From positions 2,852,001 through 2,916,000 of the forward strand of contig NZ_CP024621.1 in the NCBI RefSeq assembly GCF_009846525.1: DNA of 64,000 bases, read 5' to 3'. The translations under genes were made by a program, and so were the position numbers. Positions 1 through 9,003 of this stretch are shown one piece after another. The notes beneath the pieces were generated by a model. The model made no database searches and was not told the origin of the DNA. It was given only the letters and a program-made list of their open reading frames with translations. This DNA comes from Halomonas meridiana. GTDB lineage: Bacteria; Pseudomonadota; Gammaproteobacteria; Pseudomonadales; Halomonadaceae. The stretch's first letter is position 1. The number at the start of each line of letters is the position of its first letter.

Positions 1-24
1 TTTCCCGAGTCGCTGGTCTATGCT

Positions 25-300
25 GTGAGTATGAGTCAGCCGTGCCTAAGGGGTCTGGAAGACGACACGGCTGCTCTCTTTGAGGGGGATCACCCACATT
101 ACCCGAATTGGGGAGGTCAGATGATCCGTCAACATATTTTCAAAGGCACTCAGCCTGGCAGCCGAGAACATCTTGAGAAATATCTTATGGAACAAAAACA
201 TAGTCGTGCAAAAGCAAAACAGTTAGACGTAGTGACCGTCGCGACCGTGTCGTTCTTCGCGGGATGTCTGGTCACTTTACTAGCCACCTTCACGTTCTAG
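25..300 (+). CDS. small hypothetical protein with C-terminal membrane segment
   Basis: Short frame of about 91 codons starting with GTG at 25 or ATG at 31; the frame is open back to the window edge, so it may begin upstream and be partial. The last 25 or so residues (VVTVATVSFFAGCLVTLLA) form one hydrophobic helix, suggesting a small inner-membrane or tail-anchored protein. The middle is polar and basic. It is followed 30 bases later by a strong terminator, which supports it being a real transcribed gene. I do not recognise the family. Confidence 0.4.
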   Translation: MSMSQPCLRGLEDDTAALFEGDHPHYPNWGGQMIRQHIFKGTQPGSREHLEKYLMEQKHSRAKAKQLDVVTVATVSFFAGCLVTLLATFTF

Positions 301-330
301 CACCCACCGCTTCGTGCCCACAGACAGCGA

Positions 331-360
331 AATCCCCACGTGAAACGTGGGGATTTTTTT
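331..360 (+). terminator. rho-independent terminator
   Basis: A 10-bp perfect stem (AATCCCCACG / CGTGGGGATT) with a 5-base loop runs straight into a T tract ending at 360. It ends the small upstream gene. Confidence 0.85.
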
Positions 361-523
361 GTCCTGCTTGATTCATGTGAATTTTTGCAGACAGCCGAAA
401 CGGGTGATTGATTCTCACCCACCCCTGTATTACTCTCGAAGAGTACAAGACGCGTATAAATAGCGTTTTGATATTTCTGTTGCTCTTGCCGAGCAGCCGT
501 TGGCATTCACAAGGAGTCGTGGC

Positions 524-841
524 ATGCATACTCATTCTCTAGTCGATATCTCACAAGCGGGCTTGAAACTCGCCATTCAAGAAATCAAGGAAGAGATGTT
601 CGATACCCCGCAGTGTGACTACACCATTGCGAAACTGCTGAGCCACTGTGGCCAGTTCGACGCCGCCGAGCGACACATCGACGACATGCTATTGAAGTGG
701 GGAGCTTCCCCGGACGTCGTAGCCCTGACCGAACGCGCCTATGCCGACATGGCGAGCTTAAACGCGCAGCATGCCGCCCACGCGTCCGTGGCAATGTCTC
801 AGCGCCCATCAGCTTTGACCACTTCTAGCGCCGTTGCTTAA
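524..841 (+). CDS. hypothetical cytoplasmic protein
   Basis: I chose ATG at 524 because AAGGAG lies 7 bases upstream (511-516); an in-frame TTG at 500 has no such site. The product is 105 residues, soluble, and mostly predicted helix. A central stretch (YTIAKLLSHCGQFDAAERHID) resembles a single TPR-like helical hairpin, but this is only a look-alike. It stands alone between two terminators. Family not recognised. Confidence 0.55.
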   Translation: MHTHSLVDISQAGLKLAIQEIKEEMFDTPQCDYTIAKLLSHCGQFDAAERHIDDMLLKWGASPDVVALTERAYADMASLNAQHAAHASVAMSQRPSALTTSSAVA

Positions 842-875
842 GCGCTCAAGCGACCGTGTAACTCCCTATCGCTAT

Positions 876-914
876 AAACGGCTTGCCTCTTTCCAAGTGG
901 CAAGCCGTTTTTTT
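876..914 (+). terminator. rho-independent terminator
   Basis: A 12-bp stem (AAACGGCTTGCC / GGCAAGCCGTTT) with an 11-base loop is followed by more T residues. It ends the 524-841 gene and may also serve the convergent exported-protein gene. Confidence 0.85.
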
Positions 915-916
915 GT

Positions 917-1246
917 TCAGTCCAAATGATCCAGCGTCACGACGATGTCCTGGGTGGAGACGTCTACGTTCCAAAAGGTGTAGCTGTCATCATCCTCGTC
1001 GACCAAGCGGATATCGAATAAGGGGCTCTTGTAGCCCGTCAGCGTCACGCGCTGGGTATCCCCATCCATCAACACTTCGCTACCCAGCACGTCTTCCTCC
1101 CAGCTTTTCGAATCCGCCGGGCTTACGTACATGTAGTAAATGGTGTAGCCAGTGCGATTGGTGATATCGACGTAGTAGTCGGCAGCCATGACGAGCGACG
1201 AGCTACACAGCATCAGCAGTGCCGCTAACAACACTTTCATACGCAT
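917..1246 (-). CDS. exported protein of unknown function
   Basis: The start is set at the ATG at 1246, preceded by AAGGA at good spacing; an upstream extension to 1381 in the same frame is basic and out of character. The product is 109 residues. It begins with a clear Sec signal peptide (basic start, LLAALLMLCSSSL, cleavage near VMAA-D). The mature part is acidic and beta-rich with aromatic pairs (YYVDITNRTGY, YTFWNVDV), as in small periplasmic or secreted beta-sandwich proteins. I recall similar unnamed proteins in other proteobacteria but know no function. Confidence 0.65.
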   Translation of the reverse strand: MRMKVLLAALLMLCSSSLVMAADYYVDITNRTGYTIYYMYVSPADSKSWEEDVLGSEVLMDGDTQRVTLTGYKSPLFDIRLVDEDDDSYTFWNVDVSTQDIVVTLDHLD

Positions 1247-1480
1247 GGAACGTTCCTTCTTCTTTTTTTGAGATAGGCGGGGGTGGCACCAAGGCCACGC
1301 TGCGGTGATGCCCCGCAGCAAGCGAAGTATAGTCGGGCGCTCACGTCCGCGATAGCGAGTGACGATTTTTGACACACCCACCCAAGAGGGGCTCGCAACT
1401 GATAGAATGCTGCCCCTTTCAGGCGCGGTTGCGGTTACCGCCGCATCGCTTCCCTCCCTCTACTACCTGAGAGTCGCGCA

Positions 1481-2698
1481 ATGATTGCCACCGCTAATGC
1501 CGTTTTTCGGCCCTTGTTACGGCTGGGACTTATCCCTCAAATCGTGATCGGTATTGTCGCTGGGGTTCTGCTGGCCCTATTCGCCCCCGAGATGGCCAGC
1601 CATGTTGCGCTACTGGGCCAGCTATTCATTGCCGCGCTGCAGGCCGTGGCCCCTATCCTGGTCTTCGTACTGGTGGCAGCGGCCATTGCGGCCCACCAAA
1701 CGGGTCAACCGACCCGTATTCGCTCGGTGCTCGTTCTGTACGTCGCGGGAACGCTGATTGCTGCGTTGATTGCCGTGGCCGCAAGCTTTGCGCTCCCCAC
1801 GGAGCTGGCCTTGGATGCAGGACAAGTCAATGGCAACCCGCCTAGCGATATTCTGACCGTGCTGCGTGATCTGCTGCTCAACGCGGTCGCCAACCCCGTC
1901 ACGGCCCTGATGGAAGCCAACTTCATCGCCATTCTGGCCTGGGCAATTGGTTTGGGGTTGACGCTGCGCCAGGCCAGCGACACGACTCGCCAAGCGCTGA
2001 GCGATTTATCCGCCGCTGTTACGCGCATTGTCACGCTGGTGATTCGCTTAGCGCCGCTGGGTATTTTCGGCTTGGTGGCCGGTACGCTGGCGGAGTCTGG
2101 CGTTCAGGCACTGTTGAACTACGCCCAGCTACTGGGGGTAATCGTTGGCTGCATGCTATTTGTGGCGCTGGTGAGTAACCCGCTGCTGGTCTATTTAGCC
2201 ACCCGCCAAAATCCTTATCCGCTGGTCTTCGCCTGCCTACGGGGCAGCGCCATTACGGCGTTTTTCACTCGAAGCTCGGCGGCCAACATCCCGGTCAACT
2301 TGGAACTTTGCCGCCGCTTGGACCTGGATGCCGACACCTATGCGATCTCCATTCCGCTGGGCGCCACCATCAATATGTGCGGCGCGGCGATCACGATTAC
2401 CGTGATCACTCTGGCCACCACGCATACACTGGGCATTAGCGTCGACTTCCCCACTGCGCTGCTGCTCTGCGTGGTGTCGGCCCTCGCAGCCTGCGGCGTT
2501 TCTGGCGTGGCGGGCGGTTCGTTGATGCTGATTCCCATGGCCGCTAGCCTGTTCGGCATTCCCACCGAAGTCGCCATGCAGGCCGTCGCTATTGGCTTCG
2601 TGATTAGCGTGATACAAGACTCCACCGAAACAGCGCTCAACTCCTCCACCGACGTGCTGTTTACCGCCGCCGCCTGCCGAGCGCGCAAGCCTACCTAA
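1481..2698 (+). CDS. sstT: Na+/serine-threonine symporter
   Basis: A 405-residue dicarboxylate/amino-acid:cation symporter (DAACS family) of the SstT type, which takes up serine and threonine with Na+ across the inner membrane. Evidence is the full family length, eight or more hydrophobic segments, and the re-entrant-loop motifs: the serine-rich stretch [15 protein letters not shown] (about residues 261-275), the [13 protein letters not shown] unpaired-helix motif (about 290-302) and [16 protein letters not shown] near the C-terminus. GAGAG lies upstream of ATG 1481. It is followed by the XRE-azlCD unit, also amino-acid related, across an operator-like palindrome. Confidence 0.92.
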   Translation: MIATANAVFRPLLRLGLIPQIVIGIVAGVLLALFAPEMASHVALLGQLFIAALQAVAPILVFVLVAAAIAAHQTGQPTRIRSVLVLYVAGTLIAALIAVAASFALPTELALDAGQVNGNPPSDILTVLRDLLLNAVANPVTALMEANFIAILAWAIGLGLTLRQASDTTRQALSDLSAAVTRIVTLVIRLAPLGIFGLVAGTLAESGVQALLNYAQLLGVIVGCMLFVALVSNPLLVYLATRQNPYPLVFACLRGSAITAFFTRSSAANIPVNLELCRRLDLDADTYAISIPLGATINMCGAAITITVITLATTHTLGISVDFPTALLLCVVSALAACGVSGVAGGSLMLIPMAASLFGIPTEVAMQAVAIGFVISVIQDSTETALNSSTDVLFTAAACRARKPT

Positions 2699-2726
2699 TC
2701 ACTTCTTACTGCTTCTCGATTGACAG

Positions 2727-2770
2727 CCCATTGTTCCTTATATAGAACGTTCTATAAAAGGAACAATGGG
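2727..2770. promoter_or_regulatory. 44-bp near-perfect palindrome, likely operator of the XRE-azlCD operon
   Basis: Two 22-base half-sites pair at 21 of 22 positions with no spacer; the outer arms read CCCATTGTTCC and GGAACAATGGG, the inner arms TATAGAAC and GTTCTATA. It ends 8 bases before the XRE start codon and has no U tract, so an operator, probably for autorepression by that regulator, is more likely than a terminator. Binding is inferred. Confidence 0.75.
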
Positions 2771-2778
2771 CAATCACC

Positions 2779-3309
2779 ATGGACGCGCACTCTCTTGTTA
2801 CGTTAGGCCAACACCTTCAAACGCTTCGCAAAACCCAGGGCTTCTCGCTTTCACAGCTTGCCAGCGCGGCAGGCATCGCGAAATCCAACCTATGTCGCTT
2901 AGAACAGGGCAACGGTAACCCGACGCTGGACACCATTTGGCGGCTGGCCGTCCAACTCAACGTTCCGTTTGGCACCCTGGTGGCACCGATCAGCGTACCG
3001 CTCGGTGAGGATGGCGTGCAGGTGCAGTTGATCGACCAGGGCAAGGGCGTGCCACAGGTGGATGCCTATTGGATGCGCTGCGCACCCAATACGCTGCGCC
3101 ACGCCGAGGCCCATACACCGGGCACGCGGGAAACGCTGACGCTCATTAGCGGATGGCTAGAAGTAGGCCCAGAGGGTGCTACTACGACGCTCACCGCTGG
3201 CGAAAGCGTCACGTTTCAGGCCGACCAGCCGCACCTGTACCGTACGCACACTGATGAAGCCACCCTGCTACTCACCGTCACCTACGGCCAAGAAGGGACC
3301 CCACCATGA
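2779..3309 (+). CDS. XRE-family regulator with C-terminal cupin
   Basis: A 176-residue two-domain regulator. Residues about 10-65 are an HTH_3/XRE DNA-binding domain (LRKTQGFSLSQLASAAGI, then SNLCRLEQGNGNPTLDTIWRL split across helices 3-4). Residues about 100-172 form a cupin_2 barrel (TLISGWLEVG, LTAGESVTF, PHLYRTH), probably the sensor for a small ligand. Such XRE-cupin proteins often precede azlCD and control amino-acid export. Its stop overlaps the azlC start (ATGA), so it is translationally coupled. The palindrome just upstream suggests it represses its own operon. Confidence 0.88.
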   Translation: MDAHSLVTLGQHLQTLRKTQGFSLSQLASAAGIAKSNLCRLEQGNGNPTLDTIWRLAVQLNVPFGTLVAPISVPLGEDGVQVQLIDQGKGVPQVDAYWMRCAPNTLRHAEAHTPGTRETLTLISGWLEVGPEGATTTLTAGESVTFQADQPHLYRTHTDEATLLLTVTYGQEGTPP

Positions 3310-4046
3310 GCCAGCCAGCCGATCACACGGTGCACGCCAACCACTCACCGCTGCGCTCTGCCTTACAGGGCGTGCGTGAAGCAATTCCGCTGTTAGGCGG
3401 CTATATTCCGGTCGCGCTCTCGTTTGGTTTGGTAGCGACCCAGGCCGGTTTTACCACTTGGGAAGCGGCCGCCATTTCAGCGCTGATTTACGCGGGTGCC
3501 TCGCAGTTTCTGTTCGTGGGCATGATTGCCGCTGGTGCGCCGCTCTGGCTGGTGGTGGCCATGACGCTACTCATCAACGTGCGCCACGTGGTGTACGGCC
3601 CCAATTTGGCCGCGCTGCTGCCCCGAAGCCGCCACTGGCCTTGGCTGATGCACGGCCTGACCGATCAAGTCTTTGCTCTGGCGCTCACACGGCTCCCCCA
3701 GCTACCGGAGGTCAAACGGTTTAGCTGGTTTGTTGGCGCCTCGCTGCTGGCGTGGGGGGTGTGGATTATCGGCACGGCAGTGGGTGCGACCGGCGGCGAA
3801 GCGGTCACCGCCCGCTGGCCGCTACTGGGTGAGATTATGCCCTTCGCCCTCCCCGCGCTGTTTCTCACCATGGTGGCACCGCGCTTTACCGACAAGCGCT
3901 GGGCCGCCGCCATGCTGTGTACCATTCTTGCCGCACTGGGGTTGAACCTGGCCGGGTGGAGCAATGTGGCCATTCCTCTCGCAGCCGCCTGCGGCGCGCT
4001 GTGCTTCTACACGGTCACGTTCCAACCACGGAGGAGCCGCCCATGA
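3306..4046 (+). CDS. azlC: AzlC-family branched-chain amino-acid exporter, large subunit
   Basis: A 246-residue inner-membrane protein of the AzlC/YgaZ family (LIV-E), which with AzlD exports branched-chain amino acids or related compounds. Typical motifs are GYIPVALSFGLVA, the ISALIYAGASQFLFVGM segment and INVRHVVYGPNL. Six or seven membrane segments are visible. ATG overlaps the regulator's stop, and its own stop overlaps the azlD start by ATGA, so the three genes form a tightly coupled operon. The actual substrate is not shown by the sequence. Confidence 0.9.
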   Translation: MSQPADHTVHANHSPLRSALQGVREAIPLLGGYIPVALSFGLVATQAGFTTWEAAAISALIYAGASQFLFVGMIAAGAPLWLVVAMTLLINVRHVVYGPNLAALLPRSRHWPWLMHGLTDQVFALALTRLPQLPEVKRFSWFVGASLLAWGVWIIGTAVGATGGEAVTARWPLLGEIMPFALPALFLTMVAPRFTDKRWAAAMLCTILAALGLNLAGWSNVAIPLAAACGALCFYTVTFQPRRSRP

Positions 4047-4378
4047 GCAGCGCCATGTGGATCGCCGTCATTATCTGCGCACTCGGCACACTGCTGATGC
4101 GGGTGGTGCCCTTTTTATGGATGCAGCGGCGGCTGGGCAGCGCAACGGGAATGAACGCCATGCCCCAATGGCTGGTGATTCTGGGCCCCATGATGATTGC
4201 CGCCGTGTTGGGCGTCTCGATTGTGCCCGTCAACCCCAGCGCTATCTCTTGGTTGGCCACCGCAATTGGCCTGAGCATTACGCTGATGGTGTGGCGTCGC
4301 CTGCGCTCACTGGGCTGGCCGGTGGCCGCCGGGGTGGCGGTGTTTGGGGCGGTGGAGGTAGTGGCTGCCCTCATTTAA
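4043..4378 (+). CDS. azlD: AzlD-family branched-chain amino-acid exporter, small subunit
   Basis: A 111-residue protein with four hydrophobic helices, the usual AzlD/YgaH size, beginning at ATG 4043 with GGAG just upstream and overlapping the azlC stop by 4 bases. Family features include the N-terminal LGTLLMRVVPFLWM and the LPxWLxxxGPMMIAAVLG-like segment (MPQWLVILGPMMIAAVLG). It completes the AzlCD heteromeric exporter. No terminator is visible directly after it. Confidence 0.88.
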   Translation: MSSAMWIAVIICALGTLLMRVVPFLWMQRRLGSATGMNAMPQWLVILGPMMIAAVLGVSIVPVNPSAISWLATAIGLSITLMVWRRLRSLGWPVAAGVAVFGAVEVVAALI

Positions 4379-4424
4379 AGAGCACGATCATCGCGCGCGT
4401 CGATTCAACGGCCCAATCACAATT

Positions 4425-4443
4425 GATAACTATTTGCATTAAT
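4425..4443. promoter_or_regulatory. candidate Fur box
   Basis: GATAACTATTTGCATTAAT matches the classical 19-base Fur consensus at 12 positions, with both GATAA and CATTA arms present. It lies about 70 bases before the MFS gene that opens the iron operon, where iron-dependent repression is expected. Confidence 0.55.
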
Positions 4444-4513
4444 AAGCCTTAACATGGCATCATCACTTTCTGGGTGAGGCGTCATAGCAGCACGTCTGCT
4501 TTGCCATATCCCC

Positions 4514-5998
4514 ATGACATCTCAGAAAGTGGGTCTCATGCCGAACGCGACTTCCAACGGCAAAAAAGTGCTGATTAGCGTGCTACTGGGCACCTTTACC
4601 GTCAGCCTCAATAACAGCGCTCTTAACCTAGCAGTCGCTGAACTCATGGTGACGTTTAACGCTAGTGCCACCCAAGTCAGTTGGGTGGTGACCATCTTTA
4701 TGATTGCCATGGCGATGACAATGCCGCTGACGGGCTATTTGGCAGGCAGATGGGGGCGAAAAACGGTTTACCTCTTGGGCCTATGCGGGTTTTTGGCCGG
4801 CTCGGGGCTCGGTGCCTTAGCGCAACATCTCAATGGCATTATCGTGGCCCGAGGCGTCCAAGGGATCGCCGCTGGCTTGATGATTCCGCTGTCTCTGTCG
4901 TTGATTTTTTCTGCTTACCCCCACGAACAGCGGGGGCGTGCCAGCGGCGTGTGGGGCTTTGCTGTGATGATGGCGCCCGCCATAGGCCCGACGGTGGGAG
5001 GCCTACTGTTGGAGATCAGCCACTGGCGAGCCCTATTTTTGATGAATATGCCCTTCGCGATCCTAGGTCTGATATGCGGTTACCGTTATTTATCCGCCGA
5101 CTCGCGGCCGCCTCAACGTCGGTTTGACCTAGCGGGCTTTTGTCTCATCACGTTGGGTATCGGAGGCGTACTGCTGTCTCTCAATGGCGTGGAAACGCTG
5201 TCTGACCTGTTGCGCCCCGCTACCCTCTTGCCGCTTCTCCTGGGCGCCATCGCGTTAACGCTGTTCATACGTGTTGAACGACAGCAGGCCGAGCCGCTGC
5301 TTGATCTGTCCCTGTTTAACCATCATCGCTTTCGCTACAGCGTGCTGCTTGCCAGTTTGCAATCGATCATCCTGTTTGGATGCATCTTGTTAATCCCTCT
5401 GTGGATGCAAAACACGCTGGGCTTTAGCCCGCTGACGACAGGCCTCGTGTTTCTCGCCACCGCGCTTGCTGCCGCTGCCTGTTCGCCCATCGCAGGCCGT
5501 TGGATCGACCGGGCGCCCCCTCAGTGGTGTATCGGTTTAGGCCTGATCGCCACGGTCATCAGCTTGATAGGACTTGGCACGCTGAGCGCGACAACGCCCG
5601 TTTGGATCATCGCGGCCTGGATGGGGCTTCGTGGGATGGGACTGGGATTCGCTTACTTACCGGCGACCACGGTGGGCATGAAAGAGCTTCCTGAACAGCA
5701 GGTGGCCCAGGCCTCGGCCATGAACAACATGGCGCGTCGACTCGTCTCCTCACTCGGGGTGGTCGCCCTATCGGTCTACTACGACATGAGTGTACGAGCA
5801 TCCCTAGACCTGGGCACTTCCTACTCCGAGGCCAGTGCCTCTGCCCTGCATGTGGCCTTTTTTGCCTTGGCGGGTATCGCGCTGGCATGTCTCCCTCTGG
5901 CGTGGGTACTGGGTCGCGCCGGTGTTCCACCGGACATGGCGATGCCCTCCTCCTCGAACAGCCCGCCGCAAACGTCGCTTCAAGGAAGAGCCAAATGA
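4514..5998 (+). CDS. DHA2-type MFS exporter, probable siderophore exporter
   Basis: A 494-residue major-facilitator transporter with about 14 membrane helices, as in the EmrB/QacA (DHA2) group. Motif A-like GYLAGRWGRKTVYLLG and motif C-like APAIGPTVGGLLLE are visible. Start is ATG 4514, with an in-frame alternative at 4538. Its stop overlaps the start of the ferric-siderophore binding protein (ATGA), and a Fur-like box lies upstream. The shared transcript suggests it exports a siderophore or a degradation product; this is inference, since DHA2 pumps also export drugs. Confidence 0.85.
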   Translation: MTSQKVGLMPNATSNGKKVLISVLLGTFTVSLNNSALNLAVAELMVTFNASATQVSWVVTIFMIAMAMTMPLTGYLAGRWGRKTVYLLGLCGFLAGSGLGALAQHLNGIIVARGVQGIAAGLMIPLSLSLIFSAYPHEQRGRASGVWGFAVMMAPAIGPTVGGLLLEISHWRALFLMNMPFAILGLICGYRYLSADSRPPQRRFDLAGFCLITLGIGGVLLSLNGVETLSDLLRPATLLPLLLGAIALTLFIRVERQQAEPLLDLSLFNHHRFRYSVLLASLQSIILFGCILLIPLWMQNTLGFSPLTTGLVFLATALAAAACSPIAGRWIDRAPPQWCIGLGLIATVISLIGLGTLSATTPVWIIAAWMGLRGMGLGFAYLPATTVGMKELPEQQVAQASAMNNMARRLVSSLGVVALSVYYDMSVRASLDLGTSYSEASASALHVAFFALAGIALACLPLAWVLGRAGVPPDMAMPSSSNSPPQTSLQGRAK

Positions 5999-6975
5999 TC
6001 CCTTTTCGAACGCACCGAATGACATGGCGACCTTCATGGGGCAAAACGCTGTTGGGCGTTGCCTTCGTCGTGAGCTTGATAGGCGCTACCTGTGCCGCCC
6101 AGCCCCATATGCGCCAAACACCCTCCGATGAACGCATCGTAACGCTTTACCAAGGAGCCACAGATAGCGCCGTTGCCTTGGGGATCACCCCCATTGGCGT
6201 GGTGGACTCATGGTTGGAAAAACCCATGTATCACTATCTGCGCGACGAATTAAACGACGTGCCGCACGTGGGCCTGGAAACACAGCCAAACTTGGAAAAA
6301 ATCGCTTGGCTAAGCCCCGATGTCATCGTGGCTACGGATTTTCGTCATCAGAGGATACAACCGTTGTTGACGGCCATCGCCCCCACTGCCACGGCCGATA
6401 ACGTTTTTGACTTCAAAGAGACGCTGACCCTGGTGGCCAATGCCACAGGTCGAGAGGAAGTAGCCAATGCGTTACTGCGCGATTGGGCAACGCGAGTCGA
6501 CGACTTTCACCGGCAAATAGCAGACGCACTTGGAGACGCGTGGCCGCAAAAAGTCGCGGTGATCCGCTTCAAAAGTGATCACCTGCGCATCTACTCTGGC
6601 GGCTTTGCGGGTTATATTCTCGATGAGCTAGGGTTCGAGCAACCCGATACCTTGAACACGCACGGTTGGGGCATGAAGCTTTCCAGCACGGAGAACATCC
6701 CTATGTTGGATGCCGATGTCATTTTCGTTCTGCTGGAGCCAGACCCCGCCATTCTCGATAACTACCAGCACTGGTCGTCCCACCCTTTGTGGCAGCAGCT
6801 AGAGGCCGTTAAACATCAGCGGGTATTTGAGGTCGACCCCGTCAACTGGATGATGGGCGGCGGTATACTCGCCGCCAATGCCATGCTCGATGACCTCTAT
6901 CGCCACTATGGTCTTGAAGGCATCGAGCAACGTGATGCGCTTGCTAGCCGCCAGGAGACGCAGGATGCTAGATAG
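5995..6975 (+). CDS. periplasmic ferric-siderophore binding protein (FecB-like)
   Basis: The start is ATG 5995, with AAGGAAGAG upstream and 4 bases overlapping the MFS stop. The 326-residue product has an N-terminal signal peptide (LLGVAFVVSLIGATCAA) and the class III periplasmic binding fold of FecB/FhuD proteins: RIVTLYQGATDSAVALGITPIGVV in two lobes joined by a long helix, with the typical PDVIVATDF and KVAVIRF strands. It should carry an iron-siderophore from the outer-membrane receptor to the permeases encoded next. Its 3' end overlaps the first permease by 11 bases. Confidence 0.88.
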   Translation: MIPFRTHRMTWRPSWGKTLLGVAFVVSLIGATCAAQPHMRQTPSDERIVTLYQGATDSAVALGITPIGVVDSWLEKPMYHYLRDELNDVPHVGLETQPNLEKIAWLSPDVIVATDFRHQRIQPLLTAIAPTATADNVFDFKETLTLVANATGREEVANALLRDWATRVDDFHRQIADALGDAWPQKVAVIRFKSDHLRIYSGGFAGYILDELGFEQPDTLNTHGWGMKLSSTENIPMLDADVIFVLLEPDPAILDNYQHWSSHPLWQQLEAVKHQRVFEVDPVNWMMGGGILAANAMLDDLYRHYGLEGIEQRDALASRQETQDAR

Positions 6976-7969
6976 CCACATCGCTAAAAGCCTCGGTCTG
7001 CTGGTTGGGGTGGTGGTGACCTGCAGCGCATTGTTAACCAGCACGCTATCAGGAACGACCGATATTGCGTGGCACGCGCTGTGGTCGGCCTTACATCACT
7101 ATGATCCCGGCAATGTCGAACACATCATTCTCATCACCGAGCGTCTTCCTCGAGCGATCATCGCAGCGTTAGTGGGTGCTAGCCTCGCCATTGCCGGAGC
7201 TCTGATGCAAACCATCACACGCAACCCGCTGGCCTCACCTAGCCTCTTAGGCATCAATGCGGGGGCCATGTTTTTTGTCGTGGTTGCCGTGTCGCTCCTG
7301 CCGCTATCAGCGCCTGCCCACTATGTCTGGGCGGCTCTTCTCGGTGCATCGGTGGCCGCGCTCTTGGTCATTCTGCTAAGTAGGGGGCGACACGGAGAGC
7401 TATCGCCGCTGCGTGTCGTACTGGCCGGGGTGGCCGTGACGGCCATGTTCGTCGCCTTCAGCCAGGGGCTACTGGTGATCGATCAGCAAAGCTTCGAAAG
7501 CGTGCTCTACTGGCTGGCAGGCTCGGTATCCGGGCGAGAACTTGCGCTGGTGGTTCCTTTGTTACCGTTATTTGGCGCGGCGCTACTGCTCTGCACCCTG
7601 CTGGTCCGACATGCCAATGCACTCTTGTTAGGCGACGACATGGCGACAGGCCTGGGGTTACAGGCCACCACGATCAAACTGCTGCTCGGACTCGTCGTGA
7701 TCGTGCTGGCGGGCAGCTCCGTGGCCCTATCGGGGATGATCGGGTTTATAGGGTTAATCGTTCCTCATATGGCGAGGGGGCTGTTTGGTATCGATCACCG
7801 TTGGCTTTTGCCCGCCTGTGCGCTACTAGGCGCCAGCCTTCTATTGCTGGCAGATGTGGCATCACGCTTTTTAATTCCTCCCCAGGAGATCCCCGTGGGC
7901 GTGATGACCGCTTTACTGGGGACGCCTTTCTTCGTTTATCTGGCGCGACGCAACATGGCTGGCCAATGA
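6965..7969 (+). CDS. FecCD-family iron-siderophore permease 1
   Basis: A 334-residue inner-membrane permease of the BtuC/FecCD family with about ten helices. Typical motifs are RLPRAIIAALVGASLAIAG, GALMQTITRNPLASPSLLGI (split) and the ATPase-coupling loop GFIGLIVPHMAR. The start at ATG 6965 overlaps the binding-protein gene by 11 bases; the stop overlaps permease 2 by ATGA. Together with 7966-9000 it forms the heterodimeric channel. No ATPase follows here; the ATPase at 11411 on the far side of the receptor gene is the likely partner. Confidence 0.9.
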   Translation: MLDSHIAKSLGLLVGVVVTCSALLTSTLSGTTDIAWHALWSALHHYDPGNVEHIILITERLPRAIIAALVGASLAIAGALMQTITRNPLASPSLLGINAGAMFFVVVAVSLLPLSAPAHYVWAALLGASVAALLVILLSRGRHGELSPLRVVLAGVAVTAMFVAFSQGLLVIDQQSFESVLYWLAGSVSGRELALVVPLLPLFGAALLLCTLLVRHANALLLGDDMATGLGLQATTIKLLLGLVVIVLAGSSVALSGMIGFIGLIVPHMARGLFGIDHRWLLPACALLGASLLLLADVASRFLIPPQEIPVGVMTALLGTPFFVYLARRNMAGQ

Positions 7970-9000
7970 CATCACATACTTCAAGCTCCTTTATCTCTTC
8001 TGAACAGCGCCATGACGATCGGTCGCTGCTCACAGTCGTCGGCTTGGCTATTCTGCTGTTTGCCAGCGCAGGCGTATCGCTGAGCTTGGGTAGCTTTCCT
8101 ACCTCATTCGCGGACGTTTTAAAGGCGTTAGCAGCGCCGCAGAGTAGCGACATTGCCTTTATCGTTTGGGAGTTGCGTCTACCGAGAATCGTATTGGCTA
8201 TCTTGGTGGGTGGCGCGTTGGCGATGGCCGGCGCCATTTTGCAGGGTATCGTCCGCAATCCGCTGGCATCTCCTGATGTCATCGGCATGACTAGCGGCGC
8301 TGCACTGGCGGCAGTTCTATTTTTGGCGCTATTCAGCAGTACTTTGGGTATTCACTGGCTGCCACTCTTTGCCATGCTGGGTGCCCTGGTATCGGCCTTG
8401 CTGGTCTTTGTACTCGCTTGGAAAAGCGGGCTGCACCCGTCGCGTATGGTACTCGTGGGTATTGGTTTGGCCGCGGCCATGGGCGCAGGCACCACGCTAT
8501 TGATCGTCATTAGCAGCGACGCTGCTGCCATGTCGGCCTACGTCTGGCTCACCGGCAGTCTCTATGCGGCACAGTGGCGGGACGTCAATGGCTTACTGCC
8601 GTGGCTGTTGGTGACTACGCCGGTATGCTTGGCCTTCGCTCGCCATGCAGATGCCATGACGCTGGGGGATCAGGTGGCGGAAGGTCTAGGCGTCGCGGTG
8701 ATGCGTAGCCGAGTCATCCTACTGGCCTGTGCCGTGGTTTTGGCAGGCGCTGCGGTGGCCTATGCAGGGGCCATCAGTTTCGTGGGCTTAATGGCACCTC
8801 ATATCGCGGCGAAATGTGTGGGACGCCATATGGCACGTCTCATTCCTACATCGGCGCTGGTCGGGGCGCTGATCGTCCTGTATGCCGATTTGCTGGGCCG
8901 GGTCGCTTTTCTTCCCAAAGATCTGCCCGCAGGTATTTTCGTCGCTGGCATCGGCGCGCCCTTCTTTGTTTACCTCTTGCATCGGGCGCGCCGACATTAA
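7966..9000 (+). CDS. FecCD-family iron-siderophore permease 2
   Basis: A 344-residue partner permease. The true start is ATG 7966 (ATGA overlap with permease 1), not the long upstream in-frame extension from 7801 that reads through permease 1. Motifs: LRLPRIVLAILVGGALAMAG, GIVRNPLASPDVIGMTSG and FVGLMAPHIAAK. It ends 3 bases before the convergent receptor gene, so the two transcripts meet tail to tail without a visible dedicated terminator. Confidence 0.9.
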   Translation: MTSHTSSSFISSEQRHDDRSLLTVVGLAILLFASAGVSLSLGSFPTSFADVLKALAAPQSSDIAFIVWELRLPRIVLAILVGGALAMAGAILQGIVRNPLASPDVIGMTSGAALAAVLFLALFSSTLGIHWLPLFAMLGALVSALLVFVLAWKSGLHPSRMVLVGIGLAAAMGAGTTLLIVISSDAAAMSAYVWLTGSLYAAQWRDVNGLLPWLLVTTPVCLAFARHADAMTLGDQVAEGLGVAVMRSRVILLACAVVLAGAAVAYAGAISFVGLMAPHIAAKCVGRHMARLIPTSALVGALIVLYADLLGRVAFLPKDLPAGIFVAGIGAPFFVYLLHRARRH

Positions 9001-9003
9001 GCC

